DNA of 64,000 nucleotides from Aplectana chamaeleonis. Lineage: Eukaryota; Nematoda; Chromadorea; Rhabditida; Cosmocercidae. Positions 32,440 through 44,699 of the stretch are shown in pieces. The translations under genes were made by a program, and so were the position numbers. Every line of letters starts with the position of its first letter. Positions within the stretch are counted from its first letter, which is position 1. The notes below the pieces were generated by a model. That model saw nothing but the letters and a program-made list of their open reading frames with translations. It searched no databases and was not told the origin of the DNA. The DNA lies in the NCBI GenBank assembly GCA_029168955.1, contig JAPDOI010000172.1, positions 62,001-126,000 of the forward strand. Reading direction: 5' to 3'.

Positions 32440-34230
32440 ATCAGATCCTCCAAGAACCTTGGCAATGATGCTTTTCAAAACAGCCGCGGACACCATGACT
32501 ACGCAACATGACATGGGGTAACTGGTTGTGGAGGAGCTGGCCGAACACAACTAGCAACAACATGGTTTCCATAAATTGCATTCCACCACTGCGGCCATGC
32601 TGGAAATTGTTAGCTTTGCTCTATCCGGCTTCAATGCTAGGAAACTCCAACGTACTATCGGAGTAGCCCTCGACCTTACAAAGGCGTTCGACACTGTAAT
32701 TCTAGACTAACTATCAGAGAGTCTGTTGAAGTCAACCATTCCGCCCTGGCAGAAGCGGTGGAGAACCGCCTTAACTAAAGGACGTCGGGCAAATGTGCTA
32801 TTCCAGAGACATGCCTCTAATAGCATCCCCCTTGGCGCTAAAACGACCTATAAGAAAAAATCGCGAAAAACCACTCTTTTGGGCCAAATTTGAAGCCTGA
32901 ACTTTCTTGCCTTTTGATGGGGGACGAGCCCACTCCACATCATCGGCATCGATGATCTCTCATATCAATAACATCAGCAGGCTTGAATTTGAATGTCAAT
33001 CAATGAACCTTCGGATTTATGTACACATCTAGGCAAAAACATTGACTGGAGTGCTTTCTTCCATTGCTCAACTGTTTTTATTAGGTCAATTTGCATTTAT
33101 TTCCTCCTGTGAATGTCGATGATTTTTGACTGCTCGGCATGAGACTGCGATCTTTTTCGTCATCGCTGTGCACGTGTGCACAAACTGGCTTCTTTGGGCC
33201 CTAGAAACTCTAATTCTAGCCCGTTTTTCACCGCCTTACCTTCATGATTTTTCAGCTGTTTTCCACCTGAGCTGATTTTTGTAGTTTTTTTCAATAACGT
33301 TTTTCATCGTGACCACTGCCTTTAAGGAGGAGTTTCATCGCCTGCCCTTTTCAATTTATATACTGAAATCTGCCCGTTCCCCCTCGAGACATCAAGGTCG
33401 GTGGATAAGCGGATTATATCACTCTATTCTCTGCTGGGATCGCGACATAAATGTAGCTTCCAGTAAGATCAATTAGTACTTGATCGAGTTGAAGTGTTAT
33501 CTCGGTAGCTGAACGTTCACGGTCTCTGCCCCAAAATCATCCGTCACCGTCTTTTCCACTGATCCTGCGGAGCAAAGTGCCCATCCTATGGTGAAATGGG
33601 ACGGAACTCACTTGCCGGCCGACCGATTCCCGAAGCTACCTGGACTCATGTTGGATCTTTCGTTGTTTCACAAGAACACTGAGCAAAAGCAAGCTGCAGT
33701 AAAAACAAATTCAAAGTCCTGCGTGCCCTTGGCGGAACTTTCTGAGGGTACAGTAAACAAATCCTCCTGACCATGTGGCTATTGTACAACCGTCTTGGAG
33801 TATGCTGCGTCAGACTGGCAGCCCATCGTGTCGTACACATCTTAGTCCAAGCAGCAGCGCGTCCGAAATTGTGCTCTGCGAATCGCAACAGGCTGTTCTA
33901 AGAGCACTTACACGCCGAAGCAATACTGCCAGTTAGAGACCACTACCAACTTCAGGCTCGACAGTTGTTCATTAACATCTTGAAGCAGCCCTGCTCACAC
34001 CACTTAGGGAGAGGCTCACAGAATATGTTCAGGTGACTGTAGAGGATGAAAACACAGATGATGCTTGGAATCGTAATATTCAGTTCAAAAACGCCCCCTC
34101 CCGCCTGCTTCACATCTACCTCTCACCAGAATCGAAGAAAACTAAAGAAAGTCGTAGCAAGTGTTACGCTCACCTCGAACGGCGAACAGCCGGTTTCATT
34201 TCGAATGCAGCAAAAAACGAATAAACACTA
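32440..34230 (+). pseudogene. LINE reverse transcriptase relic split by a MITE
   Basis: Left part (to about 32845): QHGFHKLHSTTAAMLEIV, then VALDLTKAFDTV, later ANVLFQRHASNSIPLGA. Right part (from 33326): GGVSSPALFNLYTE, then the C-terminal RT region with LEYAASDWQPIVS, RVRNCALRIATGCSKSTYTP. Many stops and frame changes. The family D copy lies between the two parts, replacing the region of the GxxQG motif. Related to the LINE at 23330 by sequence style; which clade is not decided. Confidence 0.72.
32850..33321. mobile_element. Family D element, inverted and truncated
   Basis: The right end CATCGTGACCACTGCCT is followed by TTAA (33322-33325). Most of the interior matches the complement of 22525-22990. 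The other end stops at GACCTATA, about 85 bp short of the intact copy, and there is no TTAA. It was inserted into the LINE relic. Confidence 0.82.
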
Positions 34231-34874
34231 CGGATTTCCTCAATCACTGAAAAAGCTCATAGTAGATCTCGTTATTGATTTGGCTTCGCCAAACGAAGGG
34301 CTGTCTTCGCCGGCTCCCCTCTGCGTTGTGTTCGTTTGCCTCGCCTAAGAAGGGCGGGCTTGACCACAATAGGATAGTCTACAGGCTGTTTCAGGCAAAG
34401 GAATAAAAGTTAAGTATATAGGTTCGTCTTCAAAATAAGAATGAAACCTCGTCTATATTAGGAAAAAAATATTAACTGCGTGTCTAGGTCTGAAATTCCA
34501 CGGTACGGGAGCGGACAATTGCGTCGTAATCAACACCGCATACAATGGCATGATGCGCACAGAGTTAAGTGATTGGGGCGCACTGGTGCCAAATTGATGA
34601 TGCTTGGCACGTAATCGATTGCTAAGCAGGATGATATGACATCGTTTTTTTTGATTTCGACTGTTTTCGGGACGGACAACCTATTTCGAACTCCTATTCA
34701 CACACAATATGGCCCAACGGGGCAATCAATATCAATGCCGAACACTTCAGTACAGTTGCTTCAAGTTTATCTGCACGTTGCGCTCCGAAACGCCAGATTG
34801 AGGCAGAAATATTTTGCACTAAGTATCTACGCTCACGTCGCGAATTTCAGTGAGTTGAGGGCGGCTGCAAGATG

Positions 34875-35084
34875 GTACAGGCCATAAAACGGCAAAGTCT
34901 CACCGTCGACTGCGTACCACGCGCTGCGCGACCGCACGCGCATCGGAAGCAGACGAGTTTTGCGCCGCGCGACGAGTTTCGGCGCCGCGGCGGCCGAAAC
35001 TCGTCTGCTTCCGACGCGCGTGCGGTCGCGCAGCGCGTGGTACGCAGTCGACGGTGAGACTTTGGCCGTTTTATGGCCTGTACT
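34875..35084. repeat. 210-bp near-perfect GC-rich hairpin
   Basis: GTACAGGCCATAAAACGGC at the left pairs with GCCGTTTTATGGCCTGTAC at the right, and pairing continues inward through CGTGGTACGCAGTCGACGG to the centre, which itself holds GACGAGTTTCGGCGCC inverted. Very few mismatches. Overlapping frames on both strands are mirror artefacts. A foldback transposon without protein. A shorter related sequence with GCGTACCAC lies at 56960-57020. Confidence 0.88.
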
Positions 35085-36720
35085 CCGCGCGTGGCGATTA
35101 ACGCGCGTTGCGTGTCGCGTCGCGGCGTACCAACATGTATTGATTGGGTCATCTCCCTTCAACGATTTCTTTGTAAGCTCGCCTGCCACCATAAGGTTGG
35201 ATAAGTCCAAGGAGTTGAGAAAATTGAGGTTCATAGAAGCGAACATCTATCTGCAACTCGAAAAAAGACTTCTTTAGCCGACTGGCTTTTGTGAATATGG
35301 TAGCTTCTAATGGGGATCGTTGAGAATTATTTAGTTGTGGGATTAATGTAATAAGATAGAATGTCTTAGCATCTAGTAATGGTTGTTAGGTGCTATGTGT
35401 GATGAGGGGCACTGTGGCGCGATGCACATTTGACCGAGCCGCACCAAATTTGAGCACCTGCCCGGTGTTCCCCTCCCTGCCATAATCAGGGTAGTCATTG
35501 CGGCACGGAAGAATGGGCGTGGCCAAGTGCGATACAACAGTGACCCCGCTAGGATAGCACCGCAAAAAGTTGAAGGGAAATCGACGCAAAATTTCCAAAT
35601 AATTTGTACCAGCTGGTCTCTGACGCCACATTCTCTTTAACCAAAAATGACACTGTCTGATAGCTAGGGCTGTATCTGGAAGCAATAACTGGTGTTAGCA
35701 CAGCAACTTACTCCTGACGAGAGAGAAGCGAGAAGGAATACGCATCAAGCCAGTAATGTGATTAAAAGGATATTCCGCATTTTGCAAGAAATTTTGTCGA
35801 CCATTCGACAGTAGTATACCTTTGGACCACCATGTTAAGTGATGAATTACAATAGAAATTTGGTTGGAACGATAACATGGGCGAAAAAAGTCTGAAATCG
35901 AGCTACTGCGCGAGCTGTGAGGCAGCTCGGTTCTGCCCAGACCTCTCTTTAGAAACTTTCGTACTGAATTATGCGACTTGCAAAAGACCACCCTAAAGAC
36001 CAAAAGATGCGTCACCGTCCACTCTTGCAAACAATCGTTGCGGGACCACCTCGAGATCCACTGGCAGCGAGACGCAGCTGGCAGCACCTGATTAAATGAC
36101 GGATCACTAGCAATCAAGAATGGGCATTTTCCTGATCGAAGTGGACACTTTATAGGCCTTTTCACAAATTTTTATAGTTTGCAGGACGCTTCCAGCAAAA
36201 AAAAAACTGAGAAGAAGCGGTTTTGACCGTACTACCCTGCTTTACACCTTGTCTCCCTTAACGTACACCGTCGTTCTTCTTCTATACGTGACTACGAGGT
36301 TTAAGCGTAAAAATAACTAACCATTCTTGAAAACTTGAAAAGAAAAAAATAATTTAGGTAAGGCAAAAGTAAAACCCTAGGCGTGAATTCTTCATAAAGT
36401 TATTGAAAATAACTTACGTAAAACAAAAGGGAACCGGAACCAAATGCCGAACTATTTCTTGTACGCAATGACGTCATTTAACAGTAATCTGTAAGGAACT
36501 GACTAGCTGCCAGCGGATGACGAGGTCCCGCCACGATTGTCTGCAACGGTAGATAATGACGCTTGTAGAAGTCCCAGCTTCAACGCCTGATCACCTACAG
36601 GGCTCTGACAATGCGCGGAGCAGTTTATGGTCTATAGAACGCGGTTGAGAGGAAGCGCAGCCTTCGACGCGGAGGGCGGGGCTACAAAACTACCACTACC
36701 AACAAGCAATTTTCACTTCT
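35085..36720. other. No recognised gene
   Basis: A 156-codon frame at 35695-36165 and a 99-codon frame at 35386-35685 (both minus) show no motif I know. A real but unrecognised exon cannot be excluded. Confidence 0.4.
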
Positions 36721-36723
36721 CAA

Positions 36724-36921
36724 TCACAAGAAGTCGCAATTCAAAAACGAAACTTCTGTGAGTTATATTCAAATGATGATACACAAATATTGAGTGTAAT
36801 GGTACTGAGCTCCATTACCTGCGCTAAAAGCAGCTGGTTCGCTCCTATAGCCAATGACGGCCGAGTCATAGGAGGAAAGAGGCGAAGATCTGCTGCCTGG
36901 GCTGGATTGGAAGAAGCTGGC
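36724..36921 (-). CDS. Two possible 3' exons of an unknown gene (36819-36921 and 36724-36755)
   Basis: Minus strand: CTCCTTACAG acceptor, a 103-base exon reading ASFFQSSPGSRSSPLSSYDS, AVIGYRSEPAAFSA, then a GTAATG donor. A 63-bp intron ends in CTCACAG, and the next exon restores the frame for 10 codons and a stop (EVSFLNCDFL). Phases match (1 + 2 bases). The Ser-rich content is not diagnostic. The 5' exons were not found; the open frame continuing to 37098 may be read-through of an intron. Confidence 0.33.
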
Positions 36922-37539
36922 CTGTAAGGAGAGTAAATAGCAGTTCATGAATTCTACTGATTCTTGAATTCTACCGAAATGGGCGAAATCGGAGACAGCA
37001 GCATCGAAAAAATTAGACAGCTCTAATGAAGGGCGAGGAGATTGGTGTCGGGATAATAGCCGCTGCCGCGGGCGTCGGCCGAAACTGCAGCGTTTCATTC
37101 AGCGCACAAGATTTTACCGCGCGCGGCGTTCGGACGAGTTCGCACGTCTAACTCACACTCATTGTCTTGCGTCGAAACGACGCCAAACTGCACCAAAATC
37201 ATCTGACGAATAAGAGGCGCTCCGGGGTTACTCCTGAATATCAGACGAGCTTCTCTGGGAATGCACGCTTTCTCACTGCTCTCTGTTCAGGTGATCTGTA
37301 CAAGTTCAGCTAACCTGATGAAATTAGCATCATCTTAAAAATGTTCATCATCTGAATGGTGCGCTTACAGATGAGATTCATATCCTTCACCATAGCATCA
37401 AGATAATCTTACAGATCATCTCAACATTTCTTCAGATGATTGTTTAGGATGATCTTAATTTTATTCAGAGGGGGTTTACTACAGCCCACAGTCCAACCTC
37501 AGAATCGAATTTTCGTTTCTCTGCTTATCCTGGATAAAA

Positions 37540-37960
37540 TTTCACGCTGATCACAATAGTGTCTCCAGAGTCGCTCAGAACCCACTGTGAACGGAGTTAT
37601 GGCTCCTCAAAAGTTGTGAATGGGAACTACGAGAATTTCGTGGACGAGTTGTCTCGGGCTTGTTTTTTCTTGTCACTCGCAATCATCGCTCTGGAGCAGA
37701 CTACATTATAAAGGTATACCGATAACAAATGGAAGAAGCAGGTTTTGACATAAGTCCATGGTGTGTCTCGTCCTAACTGAGCTCGAAAGCTCTGAAGTGG
37801 GCGGAGCAAATGGGTGCCGATTTAGTGGGCGGAGAGAACGGGTGCTCGATTTTTCTCGCATACTCTGAAGTGTTGAGATTACGCGTTTGGCAAGGTTGCC
37901 ACACACACCGGCCGGAGCCTAATATCAATTTTTACTCACGAGCTTGGACTGTACCTTTAA
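37540..37960. repeat. Family E-like repeat
   Basis: TTTCACGCTGATCACAATAG at the left, GAACGGAGTTATGGCTCCTC and GTGGACGAGTTGTCTCGG inside, shared with 30003-30423 and family A. Ends are degraded. 37100-37540 holds a short inverted, TGATC-rich stretch (37270-37460) and no gene. Confidence 0.55.
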
Positions 37961-38123
37961 TGCTCTTGGGATGATATTGATTTTATGAAGGTGGGCGCTG
38001 AAGAAGATTAACAAACTTAAAATGTGATACGAGTGCAAGTCTTTAGAAAATATGTGCAAGTATCAAAAAGGTTCGTGCAAAAATTAGACGTTAAAATACG
38101 AAGGGTTAATGTGCACTGATTAA

Positions 38124-38607
38124 AGGCAGTGTTCACGATAATGTTCGATTTTGAGATTAATAGCTAAATCGATTGTTTGGCCCCCGGGTAGAACATAAAT
38201 GACGAAGGAATCGAAAAAAACGCACCAGAAGGTCACGAAATTCTTTATTCTCACCCCACCTCTTTACTCTCACAGGAACTGTTCGTTGTGACAATGAAAT
38301 CATTTGTGGGCCCATCCTTTACAATTATTTGCTTTATGTTGCTCCGTTGTCTTCTTCGGTCCCTACCTTATACTATTTTGCCTGCAATATTCTTCCATTT
38401 CCGCCTGATCCCATTTTTCACCGGTGACAACCACCGTGAACATGTTCATACAACTGGACCACTAGTCCAGGCCAGAGATTAATGTCACTGAAATATGACG
38501 TTTTAGTGCGTTTCTCGCCGTTTCTTCGTAATTTCTGCAACACTCCACGGCCAAAGCTTTGTTTTGAGAGGAAAACTCGGGAACGAAAATCATCGTGAAC
38601 ACTGCCT
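38124..38607. mobile_element. TTAA-flanked element, family B (484 bp)
   Basis: TTAA at 38120-38123 and 38608-38611. Opposite orientation to the copy at 29511 and same orientation as 54843. Ends and length are preserved. Confidence 0.92.
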
Positions 38608-38800
38608 TTAAGATGGCATTATTGTGACGGAGACTTCGCTTCGAGCTGATGAGAAAAGAAAATTCAAGAAATGGTAGTTTTCTGACGATAAGTCAAGAAA
38701 AAAAGGATGAAAAAATGTTATCAATGACTATGAAATGCGAAGGGAATAATCTGCGAGTGAAAAAAATAATATGTGATATACGTGATGTGAAGATTTGTAA

Positions 38801-38948
38801 CGTCGGCATGGATCGTGAAGAGACTTCGCGTTCACCGTTGCAGGTTGGCGCAAACTCGGCGCCATATGCTATAACATAGGTGCACCGCGTTTGCGCCAAC
38901 CTTCAACAGTGAACGCAAAGTCTCTTCACGTTCCATGCCGATGTTATG
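38801..38948. repeat. Foldback MITE, about 140-bp family (copy 3, most intact)
   Basis: CGTCGGCATGGATCGTGAAG at the left against CTTCACGTTCCATGCCGATG at the right, with GGTTGGCGCAAACTCGG inside. This copy defines the full length of the family. Confidence 0.85.
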
Positions 38949-39078
38949 TGATAATGACTTACCTATATGTGATGCAAGTGCACGATGATTACGAAATGGT
39001 GAAGTGGGTGAGTGAACAGTGCAGTGCAATGTGAATAACCTAGAGAAAAAATGAAGATGAAGTCCTATCCTAGCGCTG

Positions 39079-42000
39079 TCAGTCCTTATTGATAGGGTTT
39101 AAACCCCATATTGAGTGTTGTAGAAAATAAACGGGGGTGTGTATACAAGTCTGTTGGTACCTGCTCGTTGGTGCCCCTGCTTCTACTGAACCCAGCAGAC
39201 GTTTGAGTGTACACAGGGAACGTTCGAGCGATATAGCGTGCACAACTATATCGCGAAAGTATCCCGCACATTGCATAAAGGTGTCGCCGTCCGGCACACT
39301 AAGGCCTCTGGTCCATAACACCTTAGGATCCGTACCTAGGGAGTCATGGAGTCTTTGGCCACAAGCCACAATTTCGCCACCCTGAACTGTCGATCGCTGT
39401 CGAGTGATATCCAAAAAACTGCGCTATCCAGACTTCTGAGCTATTTCCATGCACCGTTTGCTGCTTTGCAGGAAACCCGCCTCAAGGATAGACCCGTCAT
39501 CAGCGTCGGAGAGTACACCATCTACTGCGGTAACGCTGACGATAGGAGAGTGGGAGGCTGTGCAATAGCTGTAAGGAAGGATTTCAATGGTATGGTCAAG
39601 GAGTTCGGCTCAACGTCGTGTCGGAATGCATTCGTACGACTGCGGGATCTGAGAGGATTCAATCTGTGGATAGTGAGTGCTCATGCGCCCACTGAAACCG
39701 CCGAACAAATCGAAGGATGCGTTTTATGAGGAACTCAATACGTTGCTGGCCAGGATACCTTGTCAACATGCTGTTGTCGTGGGATTGACGCAAATGCGAA
39801 GATGGGACTTGATCAGGAATCCGAAGTACTCGATAAATGGTTCTGCAGTGGAGCAAACATCGGACAATGGCTACCGCCTTGTCGACTTTTGTGAACGCAG
39901 TGGTCTGATTATTGCATCGACATTCAAGAGGAATCATCGCCGCCATCAGCTTACGTGGCAGGGACCAACCCGGCTATCTCCAGAAGAGCAGCGGAAGCGG
40001 AAGATGACAACTTTGAAACTACAGCTTGACTATGTCCTAACGAGGAATATTCCAGTATCGGACATTCGAAGATCTAGAGCTGTGTGGGATGTCGCATTCG
40101 ATTCGGATCACCGTACTGTTCTGTTGAACTTCACTGCGAGGATTCATAAGAGGAAGCGAGGGGCTCAGCCTCCCCAGAGGATTGACATGACAAGTCTCAG
40201 AGATGAAGAGTGCAGAAGGAATTTCCGACAACGCGTTTCTATTCACATCGGAGTACGGACTAAGAAGAAACTTTGCGACGCGGATTCTTTTGTCAAGTGC
40301 ATCCAGGACGCTTCGAAAGAGGCACTCCCGGTTGTACAGCCTAAGAAGAAGTTCGCCTACGTCTCAGAAGAAACAACATCTACCTACAACAGAGTATGTG
40401 CTCTCCGAACTGCAGGAAACTTCGTGGAGGAGAAGCGTCTGAGCGTCTGGAGGAAGTTGCGTCGGCAGCTTCAAAGTGACTGCGAACGAGAGTGGACGTG
40501 TAGAGCTAAGGAGTTCGAGAAGGCTTGGGAGGAGAAGAATCCGAAGAAAGCCTACACGTTGCTGCGACAGTATAGCGGGAAGATGAAGAGATGTTCTCCT
40601 GTCTTGAACACTACCAATGGAGTTGCAGTTGGTGATGCGACGCTGCCAATATGGAAGGATTACTTTAGTTCACTACTGAATCGTCCAGCGCCATCAGTAC
40701 CTGAGCTCCCGCATGTTCAGAGAGCACATTACGATGTCAGTGAGGAACCGCCGACTGAGTCTGAAGTTTTGGATTGTGTCCGGAAAATGAAGAATGGAAA
40801 GGCAGGTGGAGATGACAACATCACTGCTGAAATGCTGAAAGCTCTTCCTCCGTCTGGGATTCGTGAAATGACCAACACCATCCGTGCCATATGGATGAGC
40901 GAAAGGATACCCGATTCGTGGAGACATGCGATCATCGTACCTCTTCACAAGAAGCTATCCGTCACGGATCCTAAGAACTACAGAGGAATCTCTCTACTTC
41001 GTGTCATGTACAAGGTTTTAGAACGTATCATTCTCGAGCGACTTATCAAACATCGTGAAGGAACGACCAGAGATGAGCAAGCCGGTTTTTGACCTGGAAG
41101 ATCGACCATCGACCAAGTGTTCGTCGTGAGAAGAGTAATTGAATCGTGGCAGCGGTATTCGAAGCCATTACAGCTTGCTTTTCTGGACTTTGAAGCCGCG
41201 TTCGACTCTCCTCATCGTGATCGATTGCTCAATGCTCTGCGAGCAGATGGAGTCCCGGAAAAGTATGTTCGGTTAATCGAGGACATGAACAAAGGAACAA
41301 CAGCAGCAGTTCGTACACCTGTCGGATTTACGTCAGCTTTTGAGGTGAAAACAGGAGTAAGGCAAGGAGCCGTTGCAGGACCTTTTCTTTCAACTTCGCC
41401 GTTGATGACATCATGCGTAGAGTTGCAGAACAGTTTCCTGCGGATGTGATCCTAACACCATCAGGACGCTCCTTGTCGACCTGGAGTACGCCGACGACAT
41501 TGTGTTATTCGCTGAAAACAACGCAAAACTGCAAAGGATTGTGAACCTCGTTTCGAAGTATGCCGCAGCCTATGGACTTCGTCTTCGTCCCGACAAATGC
41601 AAGCAGATGTGGGTCTCTCAGAGGCCTTCAACTGGAGTTTGTGTGGACGGACAATGTATCGAACTGGTGGACGATTTCTGTTATTTGGGCTGTTTGCTGA
41701 AGAACGATGGTAGTTATGCAGCGGATATTCGACAACGATGTGCGAAAGCTACGTCTGCATTCAATTCTCTAACCAAGTGTTTGTGGTCTACCACCATCGC
41801 GAAGAAAGTCAAGTTGCGCGTCTACCTATCCGCTATTCGCCCTATCATGATGTACGGATCGGAGACGTGGGCAGCACCGAAAACGCAGATGGAAAGGTTG
41901 GATTGCACGGAGAGGAAGCTTTTTAGGCGTTTGCTTGGATATTTCTGGCCGCGTGTATGCCATAACGAAGACCTTTACAAGGAAATCGACGCCTTCCATA

Positions 42001-42180
42001 TCAACGCTTGACACGAGAGAGGTGCCAACATCTCCCAACGCCAACTCAAGCGTCAACGGAAGGTCGTCTTCGTTTGTTCGCGCATAATTTAAGGAGACCG
42101 CCAGATTGCCAGGACGGCACGTTTCGGTAAAGATGAGGAATGATCGCGTCAGGCGAAAACCAACCGGCCTACACAAAAAC
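39079..42180 (+). pseudogene. RTE-like non-LTR retrotransposon, nearly full length but broken
   Basis: A presumed 5' UTR (39079-39345) is followed by an APE endonuclease starting MESLATSHNFATLNCRSLSS (39346) with LQETRLKD and VSAHAPTE. A one-base shift near 39705 moves to the frame of DAFYEELN through LQLDYVL and SDHRTVLL. The RT has KMKNGKAGGDDNI, IIVPLHKK, NYRGISLL and DEQAGF, then TGA at 41090-41092 where Arg (CGA) is expected. PGRSTIDQVF, FLDFEAAFDS, GVRQGAVAGPF follow. A missing T near 41388 and another shift near 41465 precede YADD at 41487-41498. The tail ends in SETWAAP and ERKLFRRLLGYFWPR. Autonomous movement is impossible. Confidence 0.88.
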
Positions 42181-42513
42181 ACCGAAAACTAGAACACGTT
42201 TATCGTCTGCACTGACTCTATGTTATCCCTGTAGTCGAACGAGTCGTGAGCCACAACTTTACCGCGGTTCTACCACGATACTGTGCTGCTCGATGCCTGC
42301 GAACCCAGTGGGGAGAAGTCGCGGGTTCGTTGCGGCGGAGTCCAGGGTTTGAGAAGCGGCTCTCATTTAGACCTCTTGTTGGGAGTAGATTTGCCGCCGT
42401 TTCTCGCAGATGACCACCTAGCACAATCGCAGCGAACGCTGGCGTGATGGGTCGATTGCAAGAAAATGGGCGACAAATACACTGCCAACAACAGGTCTAG
42501 ATGAGAGCCGCAT

Positions 42514-42760
42514 GCTTAGCCCTAGACTTCCAGCGACAACCCCGCATCATCTCCGCGTCTCCCCCGCGACTGCCCCGCAATTCCCCCGCGTTCTCCCCGC
42601 GTCTCCTCCGCGTCTTTCCCGTATCTCCTCCGCGACTGCCCCGCATCCCATCCGCGTCTTCTCCGCGACTCCTCCGGCTCGGCGCCGGCAGGCACCGAGC
42701 CGGAGGAGTCGCGGGGCAGTCGCGGGGGAGTCGCGGCAAAAATTCTCAGAGTAAGGGCTG
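42514..42760. repeat. Family I: CCGCGACT short tandem array plus hairpin
   Basis: About ten imperfect 14-15-bp units (CTCCCCCGCGACTGC type) fill the left side. CGACTCCTCCGGCTCGG and its complement form a hairpin at 42667-42710, and GCGGGGGAGTCGCGGC ends it. The right end matches 27930-27968. The tandem arm looks like expansion of one hairpin arm. Confidence 0.75.
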
Positions 42761-42779
42761 CAACTGATAAGGTGACGTG

Positions 42780-43670
42780 GGTCATTGGGAAAACTACGAA
42801 GGTAAAGGATGTGCTAGCCCTTGCTGTGTGACAGGGAGCGTGCATTTGCGCCTGGTAGCTAAGGCCCTACCTCAAGCAGTCTACATGCGGCATCAGATGC
42901 AAATACGGATACAGGGCTATAGGGTAGGAGGAAATTTTAGAGCCATACCACATCTGTGACTTCTGTCCTCCTCCACCCGTTTGTCCTAATCATTGTGCAC
43001 TCGACGTGATACACGACTGCCCCTTCGCAAGCCTTCTGCCACACCGGAATACAAAGGTAAGAGAACGCGGCTACGAGAGGATAGGAGCCTATCCCCATTT
43101 TATAGCGTGCGTGTCGACGACGGCGCTAACTGCTCGTAAAGCTAAGAGTAGACCTACGAGTAAAACTAAACCTAACTTACAGTAGAGCGCTTCGAGCGAG
43201 GGCGGGCTCGATCACTAAGGCCCAACGCAGGTTTCCCCATGCTGAACCTCGGTCCGATGCATCATGTCGTGCCGCAGCCTACCTCTCGCCACATATACAT
43301 GGTGATTCGCCGGATGGGGAGGTGGACCACAGCCCGTTCACAGTAACAAAGGGAAGGTCTTACCCCGCTCTCATGCTCGAAACCCTGCCACGCTGTTACG
43401 CAAATATAGGCCCGCGGGTCAGCCGGAAGCCAAATACCTGTTGACGAATTGGAGTGGCGACGGCTGGAACGGCGATAGACGGGGTGCAATCGATCTACAG
43501 GTCACTCCTAGCATGCCGGAATTGCCGTTCCATACGGGCAGAAGCAGCGGGAGACGACGAACCCTCACGGACGACGGGACGAATCGGCGACTGATTTGGG
43601 GGAACACAACTTTCCCTGGCGGAGGCAGGGCGAGTCGATGTCACGTGACTCGGCTGTGACTGGCCACCTT
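42780..43670. other. No recognised gene
   Basis: Decayed sequence; may include more remains of the Gypsy element downstream (minus strand), but no motif could be read. Confidence 0.4.
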
Positions 43671-43676
43671 TGGGGC

Positions 43677-44046
43677 ATAACGAATTGCTGGGCTCAATGA
43701 TTTCGCGTTCTTGCAAACCTGACAATATCTCCCTAAGTTCTGCATTCGTGCTCATTGGAATCGGACGCGCTTTCTACTTCATTGGCTTGGAATCACTTGT
43801 GTCTATCTCGCGCTCGACAGGACCTGCCTGCGTGAGTTCGTGATCTGAAACAGCAAAAACGTCATCAAAATGATCCATTAGCATTTTCGTTTCCTTCATA
43901 GCATTTTGCTCCTGTTCTAGTTCAAGAAACAGTCCAAGCATCATACCATTTTCCTCTATTTCTAGAGATGTGACTTTGCCAAGCATGTCGTTTGCATATC
44001 CAACTGGTCTTTCATGTTCGATGTCCGGCTCGTACTGTCCTATCAC
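43677..44046 (-). pseudogene. Ty3/Gypsy LTR-retrotransposon polyprotein fragment (start of RT)
   Basis: Minus strand: LMDHFDDVFAVSDHELTQAG, PVEREIDTSDSKPMK, a TAG, then KARPIPMSTNAELREILSGL and QEREIIEPSNS. This is the conserved linker and first RT block of Gypsy polyproteins (a DxFA, ELT, H/R-x-I-D-T, RP.P and IIEPS pattern). It stops just before the SPxxLV block. No LTRs, protease or integrase were seen. In Caenorhabditis this class is called Cer; the assignment here is by pattern. Confidence 0.75.
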
Positions 44047-44284
44047 CTCCCCGAACTAGGAGACATTGGTCCCCCAAGGTTATTCGTCACCATTACCTCT
44101 AACTGGGTATTATGACTCGAGAAATCATGTCAAGTATGAAATCGGTATGGGATTGCAGTACATCATCCTTACCAGCATCACACTTTACTGCATCCAGCTT
44201 GGACTCGCAGATACGCTCTCAGACTCACCAGAACAGATGTGGCGATGTAGACGGTTTTTTCCTTAAGCACGTTTTTTTCTGAAG

Positions 44285-44690
44285 GTGAAAATCAGGGTTC
44301 CAGTGGCGAAAACGCTGGTCAAATCTAAGTTTTCTTCCGTTAGTGTATTACCCCTATTCAATGATTTATTCACTGAGGACTTCATGTTCCTGTCGCTTAG
44401 CTCTTTTGAGCGCCAGGCCAAAAAAAAGCTTATGCACAGGATTCCTGGGGGTTACCATGCTTTTTGTTTTTATTTCTCCCATCCTGAGTTTTCCGTTACT
44501 GTATGCCATGATTTTGTTCAGTCTGATCCGCGCTACGCAGTTTCATTAGTTTTTTTCAATCATTTTTTTGCAAACTATCACTATGTAAGTTGTTGTAGCC
44601 TTATTGTTTGTTGTTGCGGGATAAGTTCCGCTTTAACCGCATGCATCCTTATGGGTTCGCGTCCGCGAATAAATACATAAATAAATGAGA
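44285..44690 (+). repeat. Possible 3' end of a plus-strand retroelement
   Basis: The stretch ends in AATAAATACATAAATAAATG, a simple A-rich repeat like a LINE tail, preceded by a long open but unrecognised reading frame. Weak evidence only. Confidence 0.3.
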
Positions 44691-44699
44691 TTATTCGCC

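Noticed and set aside
34833..35277. Several overlapping 60-137-codon frames on both strands
   Set aside because: They are produced by the GC-rich palindrome at 34875-35084.
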